Source: DATFMP01 sp035266845 (GTDB lineage Bacteria; SAR324; JACQKK01). Taken from it: a stretch of 64,000 bases of DNA. The position numbers were made by a program, and so were the translations under genes. Each line of letters starts with the position of its first letter. The stretch's first letter is position 1. The stretch is from assembly GCA_035266845.1 (NCBI GenBank), contig DATFMP010000083.1, positions 1-64,000 on the forward strand. Reading direction: 5' to 3'. Positions 16,646 through 26,089 of the stretch are shown here, piece by piece. The notes below the pieces were generated by a model that searched no databases, was not told the origin of the DNA, and worked only from the letters and a program-made list of their open reading frames with translations.

Positions 16646-18316
16646 TTGCTCAGCGATATTGAGATCGCCCAACAGGCGAAGACGGAGCCGATCACGGCCA
16701 TCGCGGATAAGTTGGGCATTCCCCAGGCGCACCTGGTGCCCTATGGCAGCAACAAGGCCAAGGTGTCCCTGGAGTTCTACAATCAGGTGAAGGACCGCCA
16801 GTCCGGCAAACTAATCCTGGTGACGGGGATCAACCCCACCCCGGCCGGCGAGGGCAAGTCCACCGTCACGGTGGGGCTGGGCGACGGCTTGCGCCGCCTG
16901 GGCAAGAAGTCCGCGGTGTGCCTGCGCGAGCCCTCGCTGGGCCCATGCTTTGGCGTGAAGGGCGGGGCGGCGGGCGGCGGGTACTCGCAGGTGGTGCCGA
17001 TGGAGGACATCAACCTGCACTTCACGGGTGACCTGCACGCCATCACCACCGCGCACAACCTGCTGTCGGCGATGATCGACAACCACCTGCAGCAGGGCAA
17101 CGAGCTGGGCCTGGACGTGCGGCGCATCCTGTGGCGGCGCGTGCTGGACATGAACGACCGGGCCCTGCGCAGTGTGACCCTGGGTCTGGGCGGCATAGGT
17201 AACGGCATCCCGCGGGAGTCCGGCTTCGACATCACCGTGGCCTCGGAAGTGATGGCGGTGATGTGCCTGGCGCAGGACCTGAACGACCTGAAGAAGCGCT
17301 TCAGCGACATGGTGGTCGCGCAGCACAAGGGCGGCGACATGGTGCGCGCCAGCGACATCAAGGCCCACGGTGCCATGACCGTCCTCATGCGCGACGCGCT
17401 AGCGCCCAACCTGGTGCAGACGCTGGAAGGCACCCCGGCGTTCGTCCACGGCGGGCCCTTCGCCAACATCGCCCACGGCTGCAACTCCGTGGTGGCCACC
17501 AAGCTGGCGCTGGCCCTCAGCGAGTACACCGTCACCGAGGCCGGCTTCGGCGCGGATCTGGGGGCGGAGAAGTTCTTCGACATCAAGTGCCGCAAGGCGG
17601 GCCTGACGCCCGCGGCCACCGTGATCGTGTGCACCGTCCGCGCGCTCAAGATGCACGGCGGCGTCCCCAAGACCGAACTGGGCACGGAGAATGTGGCGGC
17701 CCTGGAGGCCGGCGCGGCCAACGTGCGCCAGCACGTGGAGAACGTGCGCAAGTTCGGCGTGCCGGTCGTGATCGCGCTCAACCACTTCACCGCGGACACC
17801 AAGGCCGAGGTGGACACCATGCAGCGGCTGGCCAAGGAGTGGGACGTGCCGCTGGTGGTCAGCGAGGGCTGGGCCAAGGGCGGTGAGGGCACCAAGGCCC
17901 TGGCGGAGACGGTCGTCAAGACCATCGACAGCACGCCCTCGCAGTTCAAGCCGCTCTACCCGGACGACATGCCGCTGTGGGAGAAGATGCGCACGATCGC
18001 CCGCGAGATCTACCGCGCGGACGACATCGAAGCCCCGCCGGTCGTCAAGCGCCGCTTCCAGACGCTGCAGGACAAGGGCTACGGGAACCTGCCCATCTGC
18101 GTGGCCAAGACGCAGTACTCCTTCAGCGCCGATCCCACGCTGCTGGGCACGCCACGGGGCTTCACCGTGCCCGTGCGCGACATCAAGCTGTCCGCGGGCG
18201 CGGGCTTCTGCGTGGTGCTGACGGGCGACATCATGACCATGCCGGGTCTGCCCAAGGTGCCCTCCGCCGAGAAGATCGACATCGACGACAGCGGCAACGT
18301 CGTCGGGTTGTTCTAG
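16646..18316 (+). CDS. fhs: Formate-tetrahydrofolate ligase
   Basis: 556 residues, the usual family length, from a TTG with GGGAGG six bases upstream. It makes 10-formyl-THF from formate, THF and ATP. The P-loop TPAGEGKST, the EPSLGPCFGVKGGAAGGG region and VTEAGFGADLGAEKFFDIKC are hallmark sequences. As last gene of the island it feeds formate from the CoA-transferase cycle into one-carbon metabolism, complementing oxidation by formate dehydrogenase. Confidence 0.95.
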   Translation: MLSDIEIAQQAKTEPITAIADKLGIPQAHLVPYGSNKAKVSLEFYNQVKDRQSGKLILVTGINPTPAGEGKSTVTVGLGDGLRRLGKKSAVCLREPSLGPCFGVKGGAAGGGYSQVVPMEDINLHFTGDLHAITTAHNLLSAMIDNHLQQGNELGLDVRRILWRRVLDMNDRALRSVTLGLGGIGNGIPRESGFDITVASEVMAVMCLAQDLNDLKKRFSDMVVAQHKGGDMVRASDIKAHGAMTVLMRDALAPNLVQTLEGTPAFVHGGPFANIAHGCNSVVATKLALALSEYTVTEAGFGADLGAEKFFDIKCRKAGLTPAATVIVCTVRALKMHGGVPKTELGTENVAALEAGAANVRQHVENVRKFGVPVVIALNHFTADTKAEVDTMQRLAKEWDVPLVVSEGWAKGGEGTKALAETVVKTIDSTPSQFKPLYPDDMPLWEKMRTIAREIYRADDIEAPPVVKRRFQTLQDKGYGNLPICVAKTQYSFSADPTLLGTPRGFTVPVRDIKLSAGAGFCVVLTGDIMTMPGLPKVPSAEKIDIDDSGNVVGLF

Positions 18317-18346
18317 CAGGCGCGTAACCTACAAGGTGGTTGTTGT

Positions 18347-18396
18347 CGGGGGTGCTGCCCCCGAACCCCGGCAGGGAGCATTGCCCCCTGCACCCC
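18347..18396 (-). repeat. Double-hairpin intergenic repeat, copy C
   Basis: On the minus strand it reads GGGGTGCAGGGGGC, GCTCCCTGC, then CGGGGGCAGCACCCCCG. It lies 30 bases after fhs and directly before a second, perfect hairpin at 18412. Confidence 0.7.
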
Positions 18397-18411
18397 AATT
18401 GGACCTCAGGC

Positions 18412-18438
18412 TTTCGCGGCTGTGCAACAGCCGCGAAA
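18412..18438. terminator. Perfect 12-bp-stem hairpin downstream of fhs
   Basis: TTTCGCGGCTGT-GCA-ACAGCCGCGAAA, flanked by short A/T runs. Probably ends the island transcript before the sixA promoter 13 bp further on. Confidence 0.6.
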
Positions 18439-18450
18439 ACCCGCCACCGG

Positions 18451-18480
18451 TTGACAGGCTTCCGGGCCGTAGCCTATACC
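18451..18480 (+). promoter_or_regulatory. Sigma-70-like promoter for sixA
   Basis: TTGACA, an 18-bp spacer, then TATACC, 76 bp before the sixA GTG and directly after the hairpin. Confidence 0.6.
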
Positions 18481-18555
18481 TGCGCTTTGGGGGCGTCCCC
18501 TGCTGGCCTGGACGGACGCGTCCTTGGCTTGCCTCCCTGCCGCCGGCTGCCCCTC

Positions 18556-19059
18556 GTGAAGAATCTGCTGATCCTGCGCCACGGCTCCGCTGAAACGCGT
18601 GGCCCGGACGGCAGGGATTTCACCCGCGCTCTCACGCCCAAGGGTGACCGGGAGGCGCGCGTGCAAGGCGGGTTTCTGCGGGAGGCGGGCATCGTGCCGG
18701 AGTTCATCGCGACCTCTACCGCCGTGCGGGCCCACACCACGGCCGAGGTGCTGCTGGAGGCACTGGGCGCTGCCGTGCCGCTGACCCCCGAAGAATCGCT
18801 CTACAATGCGCCCGGCGAGCTGCTGCTGGACTACGTGCAGCGGCTGCCCGAGCAGGCCGGCATCGTGCTGCTGGTGGCCCACATGCCCGGCGTGGCGGAG
18901 TTGCTGGGGCTGCTGGCCAGCGACCCAGCGGACATGGCCGTGCCGTTCAGTCCGGGCACGCTGGTGGGCGTGAGCCTGGAATCGTGTCCGCACTGGGCGG
19001 AGGTGGTGCCCGGCTGCGGCGTGGTGGAGTGGCTGCTGCCTCCCTTGTACCTGACATGA
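18556..19059 (+). CDS. sixA: SixA-type phosphohistidine phosphatase
   Basis: 167 residues from a GTG; this start places the catalytic LRHGSAE motif at residue 7, as expected for the family. The second catalytic region VAHMPGVAELL and the SPGTLVGV segment are present. It belongs to the histidine phosphatase superfamily and probably removes phosphate from phosphohistidine on a phosphorelay or PTS-like protein. Its stop overlaps the start of the prenyl synthase gene (ATGA). Confidence 0.85.
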   Translation: MKNLLILRHGSAETRGPDGRDFTRALTPKGDREARVQGGFLREAGIVPEFIATSTAVRAHTTAEVLLEALGAAVPLTPEESLYNAPGELLLDYVQRLPEQAGIVLLVAHMPGVAELLGLLASDPADMAVPFSPGTLVGVSLESCPHWAEVVPGCGVVEWLLPPLYLT

Positions 19060-20186
19060 GCGCGTCCCCTTCCCCATCGACGCCGGGCACGACGCCGGGA
19101 GCGGAGCGGCCCCTGCCGCCCTGGCTGGCCGAGCTGCCGCCGCTGGCCTACGGGAGCCTGGCGGACTTCCTGGCCGGCGCGGTGGCATGGGTGGAGCGTG
19201 GCCTGCCGCGCTACCTGCCGGAGCGCGAGCCGCGCGCCTATCTCTACGACCTGGCGCAGGACTACCCGGCGCGGGGCGGCAAGCGCTTCCGGCCGGCTCT
19301 GCTGCTGCTGTGCGCGGCCCTGGCCGGGGGCGATCCCCGCAGGGCGCTGCCCTCGGCCGTGGCACTGGAGCTGTTCCAGAGCTTTGCGCTGGTGCACGAC
19401 GACATCGAGGACGGCTCCCTGATGCGGCGCGGCAAGCCCGCGCTGCACCGCCAGCACGGCATCCCGCTCGCCATCAACGTGGGCGATCTGCTCTTCGGGC
19501 TGGTGTACGAGGCCCTGTTGGACAACGAGGCCCTGCTGGGGCCGGAGATGACGCTGCGCGTGCAGCGGCTCTTCGCCGAGGTGTTCCGGCAGACCTTCGA
19601 GGGGCAGGCACTGGACATCGGCTGGGTGCAGCACGACCGCCTGCCCGACCGCGCGGAGTTCGAGGGCATGATCCGCCGCAAGACGGGCTGGTACTCCGGC
19701 CGCGGACCCTGCCAGCTCGGCGCGCTCATCGGCGGGGCCCCCCCCGCGCTGGTGGAGGCGCTGGGCACCTACGGCGAGGCGCTGGGCATCGGATTCCAGC
19801 TCCGCGACGACCTGCTCAACCTCACGGCCGATTCCGCCGGCGAAGCGCCCGGCGTGCTTTCCGGGGGCTACGGCAAGGAGCGCGGCGGGGACTTCGCCGA
19901 GGGCAAGCGCACCCTGATCGTGATCGAACTGCTGGAGCGGCTGCGCGAGCCGGAGCGCAGCCGTCTGGTGGAGATACTGGTGCGGCCGCCGGACGAGACG
20001 GCGCCCGAGGACATCGCCTGGGCCATCGAGCGCGCGGAGGCCAGCGGCGCCCTGGCGGCTGTGCGCGACTATTGCGCGGAACTGGGGGCCCGGGCCCGCG
20101 CCGCGCTGGCGGGGCTGCCGGCCTCGCCCCAGCGCGCCCTGCTGGAAGCGCTCACCGACTGGCTGGTGCTGGAGCGCGCCGCGTAA
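19056..20186 (+). CDS. Polyprenyl (geranylgeranyl/farnesyl-type) diphosphate synthase
   Basis: 376 residues. The first Asp-rich motif DDIED is at 115-119. The second is DDLLN at 251-255, with Asn replacing the last Asp, as in some GGPP synthases. The GGKRFRP segment binds isopentenyl diphosphate. It condenses isopentenyl diphosphate onto an allylic primer to make an isoprenoid chain for quinones or other lipids. Chain length cannot be told reliably; a bulky Phe-Ala-Leu precedes the first motif. The 40-residue Pro-rich N terminus is unusual, but the ATGA overlap with sixA supports this start. Confidence 0.85.
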   Translation: MSASPSPSTPGTTPGAERPLPPWLAELPPLAYGSLADFLAGAVAWVERGLPRYLPEREPRAYLYDLAQDYPARGGKRFRPALLLLCAALAGGDPRRALPSAVALELFQSFALVHDDIEDGSLMRRGKPALHRQHGIPLAINVGDLLFGLVYEALLDNEALLGPEMTLRVQRLFAEVFRQTFEGQALDIGWVQHDRLPDRAEFEGMIRRKTGWYSGRGPCQLGALIGGAPPALVEALGTYGEALGIGFQLRDDLLNLTADSAGEAPGVLSGGYGKERGGDFAEGKRTLIVIELLERLREPERSRLVEILVRPPDETAPEDIAWAIERAEASGALAAVRDYCAELGARARAALAGLPASPQRALLEALTDWLVLERAA

Positions 20187-20203
20187 GCGGGCGCCGCCGC
20201 GGC

Positions 20204-20232
20204 TTAACTTCGCTGCCCGCTTGCCTTAGAAT
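20204..20232 (+). promoter_or_regulatory. Candidate sigma-70 promoter for the FliF-tail-like gene
   Basis: TTAACT, 17-bp spacer, TAGAAT, ending 100 bp before the ATG at 20333. Confidence 0.4.
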
Positions 20233-20332
20233 GGCGCTGGCGTGAATCGCCGCTGCGCCTCCGGGACGGCCCGGTGGGCCGAGCCATGACGGCCGGTCCC
20301 GCCGCCACCGGTGTGGCGCGCCCAGGAACTCC

Positions 20333-20611
20333 ATGTCTCACGATGCACTGCTGCTGTTGTTGCGCTGGTTGTTCGCGATCCTGGCCGTGATCGCCGTGGC
20401 CGTGTTTATCGTGCGGCCGCTGCTGAGCATGCTGCGCCGCAAGCCGGACATCGACTTCAGCGTGCCCGACTACACGATGGAGGGCGAGGAGCTGGAGATT
20501 CCCACGGAGAAGGAAGAGGAATTCAACCGCAACACGGCGATCCAGCAGGCCCGTGCCGACCCCCAGGCCACGGCGATGATGGTGCAGCGCTGGCTGAAGC
20601 AGAAGAAGTAG
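20333..20611 (+). CDS. Small membrane protein resembling the second TM helix and C-terminal tail of FliF
   Basis: 92 residues. One membrane helix (about 5-32) ends in FIVRPLLSMLRR, wording typical of the second FliF helix. An acidic cytoplasmic linker follows, and the last 25 residues (ARADPQATAMMVQRWLKQ) match the FliF tail that binds the FliG N-terminal domain. In E. coli FliF, as I recall it, the corresponding segment is DPRVVALVIRQW, with the same 10-residue Pro-to-Trp spacing. The FliF ring-building domains are missing. Flanking genes are housekeeping (prenyl synthase, mutM), so this is an orphan. It could dock a FliG-type protein at the membrane. Confidence 0.6.
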   Translation: MSHDALLLLLRWLFAILAVIAVAVFIVRPLLSMLRRKPDIDFSVPDYTMEGEELEIPTEKEEEFNRNTAIQQARADPQATAMMVQRWLKQKK

Positions 20612-20626
20612 CCCAGGACGCTGCCC

Positions 20627-21445
20627 ATGCCCGAGTTGCCGGAGGTTGAGACGATCGTGCGCGAGCTGGACGCGGCCCTGCCGGGGCGCCGCATCCGGCG
20701 CGTGCAGGTGTTCCGTGCGGATGCGCTGGGCGGCGTGCCCGTGGCGCGGTTCCGGGCGGCGCTGGAGGGCCGCACGTTCCGGCACGTGCGGCGGCAGGGC
20801 AAGTTTCTGCTGTTCGAGCTGGAGCCGCCGGGCTACCTGATCGGGCACCTGCGCATGACGGGCAAGTTCGCGGTGTCGCCCCCGCTCCCGAAGCCGTTGC
20901 CGTACCACCGGGTGTGGTTCGAGCTGGAGGACGGGGCGCTGCTGGTGTTCCAGGACATGCGGTGCTTCGGCACGCTGGCCGTGGTGGAGCGGCTGCGGGA
21001 TTACGCGCCGCTGGCCGCGCTGGGGGTGGACCCCTTCTCGCGGCACTTCACGGCCCATTGGCTGGCCGAGGCCCTGGCCGCCAGCCGCACGCCGCTCAAG
21101 CACTGGCTGATGGACCAGTCCAAGGTGGCCGGCCTGGGCAACATCTACGTGGCGGAGATCCTGTACGATGCGCGGCTCTCGCCCCTGCGCACGGCGAACA
21201 CGCTGATCGCGGCGGAGGTGGAGCGGCTCTATCGGGCCGTGCGGCGCATCCTGCGCAAGGCCATTCACAAGAGCGGCACCACGATCCGCGATTTCCGGCG
21301 GGTGGACCAGAAGACGGGTCAGTTCCAGAACTTCCTGCGGGTCTACGGCAAGGCGGGCCAGCCGTGTCCGTCTTGTCGCACGCCCATCGCCCGCGTCGTG
21401 CAGCAGCAGCGCAGCACGTTCTACTGCCCCACCTGTCAGCGATGA
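20627..21445 (+). CDS. mutM: Formamidopyrimidine-DNA glycosylase
   Basis: 272 residues, canonical length. The N terminus PELPEVETIVREL supplies the catalytic Pro2 and Glu3. The helix-two-turn-helix region (DQSKVAGLGNIYVAEIL) and the C-terminal zinc finger (CPSC ... YCPTC) are intact. It excises oxidised purines such as 8-oxoguanine. It begins 15 bases after the FliF-tail-like gene. Confidence 0.95.
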   Translation: MPELPEVETIVRELDAALPGRRIRRVQVFRADALGGVPVARFRAALEGRTFRHVRRQGKFLLFELEPPGYLIGHLRMTGKFAVSPPLPKPLPYHRVWFELEDGALLVFQDMRCFGTLAVVERLRDYAPLAALGVDPFSRHFTAHWLAEALAASRTPLKHWLMDQSKVAGLGNIYVAEILYDARLSPLRTANTLIAAEVERLYRAVRRILRKAIHKSGTTIRDFRRVDQKTGQFQNFLRVYGKAGQPCPSCRTPIARVVQQQRSTFYCPTCQR

Positions 21446-21455
21446 GACGCCCCCG

Positions 21456-22766
21456 ATGAGCTTGGAACCCCACAGGCATCCCCCCCGGCGCAGGCGGCTG
21501 CTCGCAGCCGCGGCGCTCTGTGTGGCGCTGCTGCTCCCGGCACTGGGGCTGCTGGTGGGCGCGCGATCGGCGCAGGCGGAGCCGGACGGGCTGCGGGCGG
21601 CGCTGGCGCCGCTGGTGCAGGAGGGTGGCGTGGCCGTGGGCGAGAACGGGCATCCGGTGTTCGTGTACCACCCCGGCGCTTACGTGCCGGCCTCCATCCT
21701 CAAGCTGGCCACGGCCGAGACGGCCTTCCACGTGCTGGGCACGCACTACCGCTTCCGCACGGCGTTCTACCGGGACGGCGATCTGCTCTACATCCGCGGC
21801 TATGGCGACCCGATGCTCGTCTCCGAAGAGTGGGCGCTCATCGCGCAGGAGCTCAAGCTGGCCGGGCAGTTCGCGCACCCCATCCGCGCGCTGGTGCTGG
21901 ACCAGAGCGCCTTCGCCACGGACCTGGAGGTGGATGGCGCCTCGGATTCGCTCAATCCCTACGACGCCAAGCTGGGGGCGCTGGTGGCCAACTTCAACAC
22001 GGTATTCGTGGACGTGGATGCCGCGGGCCACGTCACGTCCGCCGAGCCCCAGACCCCGCTGACGCCCCTGGCGCGGCAGGCCGGGCGCCAGCTGGGCCCC
22101 GGCCGCCAGCGCATCAATTTCACGGCCGAGGGCATCCCCGGCGTGCGCTATGCGGGCGAGCTGGCGCGGGCGGTGTTCGAGCAGGCCGGCGCCACCATCC
22201 GCGAGCCCTCCCGTACGGGTCGCGTGCCGCCCGGCCTCAAGCCGGTGCTGGTGCACCACAACAGCCGCACGCTGGAAGAGGTGGTGCAGGCGATGCTGCA
22301 CTACTCGAACAACTTCATCGCCAACCAGATCGTGCTGGCGATGGCCCTGGAGACCGCCGGGGAGCCCGCCCGGCTGGAGCCGGGCGTGGCGCTGGAACGC
22401 CGCTACCTCACCAAACAGCTTGGCCTGAAGCCCGACCAATTCACGCTGGAAGAGGGCTCGGGCCTCTCGCGCAAGAACCACATCCGGCTGACCGCGATGC
22501 TGGCCGTCGTGGATGCCTTCCATCCCTGGGCGGACCTGCTCAAGCCCTACGGGAAGCCGCCGCTGGTGGTGCCCGCCAAGACCGGCACCCTGACGGGCGT
22601 CTACACGCTGGCGGGCTTCCTGCCCGCGCCGCCCGGTGTGCGGCGACCATTCGTGATCATGCTCAACCAGCCGCGCCATACGCGCGGTGCCGTGTTCCGG
22701 CGCCTCGCGCGGGCCTTCGCGCACGGTGGCGCCGCCGCATCGTCCCCCGCGGCCGCTGCGCGCTGA
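21456..22766 (+). CDS. dacB: D-alanyl-D-alanine carboxypeptidase/endopeptidase, PBP4 (S13) family
   Basis: 436 residues. An Arg-rich N terminus and a hydrophobic signal (about 14-41) direct it to the periplasm. Active-site motifs in order: SxxK in PASILKL (Ser80, Lys83), SxN-type YSNN near residue 285, and AKTGTL near residue 375. It trims or cleaves peptidoglycan peptides. The insertion between the first two motifs is shorter than in E. coli PBP4. It lies downstream of mutM with a 10-bp gap, probably in the same transcript. Confidence 0.85.
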   Translation: MSLEPHRHPPRRRRLLAAAALCVALLLPALGLLVGARSAQAEPDGLRAALAPLVQEGGVAVGENGHPVFVYHPGAYVPASILKLATAETAFHVLGTHYRFRTAFYRDGDLLYIRGYGDPMLVSEEWALIAQELKLAGQFAHPIRALVLDQSAFATDLEVDGASDSLNPYDAKLGALVANFNTVFVDVDAAGHVTSAEPQTPLTPLARQAGRQLGPGRQRINFTAEGIPGVRYAGELARAVFEQAGATIREPSRTGRVPPGLKPVLVHHNSRTLEEVVQAMLHYSNNFIANQIVLAMALETAGEPARLEPGVALERRYLTKQLGLKPDQFTLEEGSGLSRKNHIRLTAMLAVVDAFHPWADLLKPYGKPPLVVPAKTGTLTGVYTLAGFLPAPPGVRRPFVIMLNQPRHTRGAVFRRLARAFAHGGAAASSPAAAAR

Positions 22767-22862
22767 AATCCCGCACAACCGCAAGCCAATCGATGCGGGG
22801 GCCTTGAGCCCCGGCACCCCCATACGCGCCCGCACCAAGCCGGGCGCGGTTTCACCCGCAAA

Positions 22863-22916
22863 TGGAGCCCAGGGGGCTTTCCTCCCTGGTGGGGGTATGG
22901 GGGAGAAGCCCCCAAT
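22863..22916 (+). repeat. Double-hairpin intergenic repeat, copy D
   Basis: CCCAGGGGGC-TTTCC-TCCCTGG followed by GGGGG-AGAAG-CCCCC. It lies between the convergent 3' ends of the PBP4 gene and the following minus-strand gene, consistent with a terminator role. Confidence 0.65.
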
Positions 22917-22942
22917 GCCCGAATGCCATTCAATTTCCGCCG

Positions 22943-23368
22943 CTAGCGGTGACGCAGGTAGGGATTGAGGCGCTCATAGTCGCGGCCGGCCAGCCGGCCC
23001 CCGCAGACGATCTGGTCCCCATCGTTGGCCAGCACGTGCATCAGCAGCCGGGCGCACAGCACGTGCGCTTCCTGGAGCGAGAAGGGACTGGTGCGGAAGC
23101 ACAGCTTGTAGCCGCGCTCGATGGAGTAGCCCAACGGAATCCAGGTGTGGCCCGTGGCGTCCTCCAGGAACTCGCAGTGGGCCGCGAGCGCCTGCCAGTC
23201 ATCTCGGGGGATGGGGCCTTGCAGCACGGTGCCCAGCCCGATGCGCTCGTAGTAGCGCGCCCAGCTGTCCGCGGAAAAAATGTCGATGCGATATTGATGC
23301 GGTCTGGCGTGGCCGATGCTGGTGCCCAGCATCAGCAGCAGGGTCGCGGAGAGGGCAAGCAGGCGCAT
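22943..23368 (-). CDS. Exported protein of unknown function
   Basis: 141 residues with a signal peptide (about 1-21, ending GHA). The mature part is rich in aromatic residues and has three cysteines that could form a disulfide. No family was recognised. It lies alone between PBP4 and groEL with no evident functional link. Confidence 0.55.
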   Translation of the reverse strand: MRLLALSATLLLMLGTSIGHARPHQYRIDIFSADSWARYYERIGLGTVLQGPIPRDDWQALAAHCEFLEDATGHTWIPLGYSIERGYKLCFRTSPFSLQEAHVLCARLLMHVLANDGDQIVCGGRLAGRDYERLNPYLRHR

Positions 23369-23489
23369 GGCGGCTCATCGCGGCGCGGGCATTGTGACCG
23401 GCGGCTCGTTGCCGCCCACTGTACGCGAAAACCCCGCCTGGGGCCCCGATATTCCACCGGCGCCCTGCCAAGCCGCCCGCGCGGCCACG

Positions 23490-23546
23490 AAAAAAGAAAC
23501 CCGGCCGGGCCGGTCACCGCCGAAGCGGTGCGGCCCTGGCCGGGTT
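23490..23546 (-). terminator. Rho-independent terminator of groESL
   Basis: On the minus strand, AACCCGGCC ... GGCCGGGTT arms enclose an inner ACCGC-TTCG-GCGGT hairpin and are followed by TCTTTTTTC. It lies about 30 bp after the groEL stop. Confidence 0.8.
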
Positions 23547-23577
23547 GGCCTGCGGGACGATGGAAGCCGGGTGCGGC

Positions 23578-25236
<1,659 letters not shown>

Positions 25237-25282
25237 GGTTCCGGTTCCTCTTCAGAATCTGGGTAGGTTTGATCGGCCGAGG

Positions 25283-25570
25283 CTAGTTCAGCACGCCGAG
25301 GATGTCGTCCTCGCGCATGATGATAAATTCCTTGCCGTCGAGGGTGACGTCGCTGCCAGCGTACTTCGAGAACAGGATCCGGTCGCCCGCTTTGACGTCC
25401 AGCGCGGACACGGACCCGTCTTCACGGCGCTTGCCTTTGCCCACGGCCACGACCTTGCCTTCCTGCGGCTTCTCCTTCGCCGTATCGGGGATGTACAATC
25501 CGCCGGCCGATTTCTCCATGGCCTCCACGCGCTCCACTAGCACGCGGTCCTGCAACGGTTTGAGGTTCAT
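25283..25570 (-). CDS. groES: Co-chaperonin GroES
   Basis: 95 residues, canonical. Starts LKPLQDRVLVERVE, with the mobile loop around EKSAGGLYIPDTAKEKP and the roof region thereafter. It caps GroEL. A roughly 270-nt leader separates the gene from the CIRCE element. Confidence 0.97.
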   Translation of the reverse strand: MNLKPLQDRVLVERVEAMEKSAGGLYIPDTAKEKPQEGKVVAVGKGKRREDGSVSALDVKAGDRILFSKYAGSDVTLDGKEFIIMREDDILGVLN

Positions 25571-25837
25571 CTACCTTTCTCACTCCTCGAAAGGGTGGAT
25601 GGACGATCTGTGCGAGGTCGGCAAAGCGCCGCCGATGCCAGGGGCAACGACGACTCACCAACGAGCCGACGCCCGCTGTTTTGAAACCCTGTACACAGTA
25701 GGGAACGGGGACTTGCCTGCCCGACCAGCCATCTACGGAAGGCGTCGGTATGGCTGATCAATCCGCACCAGAGCCCGGAATGGGTCGGCATTCCGGACCC
25801 TCAATGGAGGCGCGTCAGGCCGCGTCCCACCGAATTA
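25571..25837 (-). other. Leader of the groESL transcript
   Basis: About 267 bp between the CIRCE/promoter and groES. No gene was recognised. CIRCE in the transcript can act in mRNA stability, but no further element is evident. Confidence 0.4.
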
Positions 25838-25864
25838 TTAGCACTCTATTCGCATGAGTGCTAA
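25838..25864. promoter_or_regulatory. CIRCE operator (HrcA binding site)
   Basis: TTAGCACTC-N9-GAGTGCTAA, a perfect match to the CIRCE consensus. On the minus strand a TTGACT -35 (25866-25871) and TAGAGT -10 (25843-25848) with a 17-bp spacer overlap it, so HrcA binding would block RNA polymerase at groESL. Confidence 0.97.
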
Positions 25865-26089
25865 AAGTCAACGGATTTTTCCAAGAATTTGATCCGATGC
25901 AACTATTGGGGGAATTGCACGCAATTCGGCGAAGTTTTCGGAGGCGCCCCGCCGTTCCGCACGCCCATCGCCCCGACCGGACATTCCGCAGGGCCTGCTG
26001 CGTGCGGACGCCACGCTCCGGCGATAACCGGGCGGCCTCCGGCGCGCCGCAGCGCGCAGGGGTGGGTTGCGGCTCGCGAGGGCTCGCGC

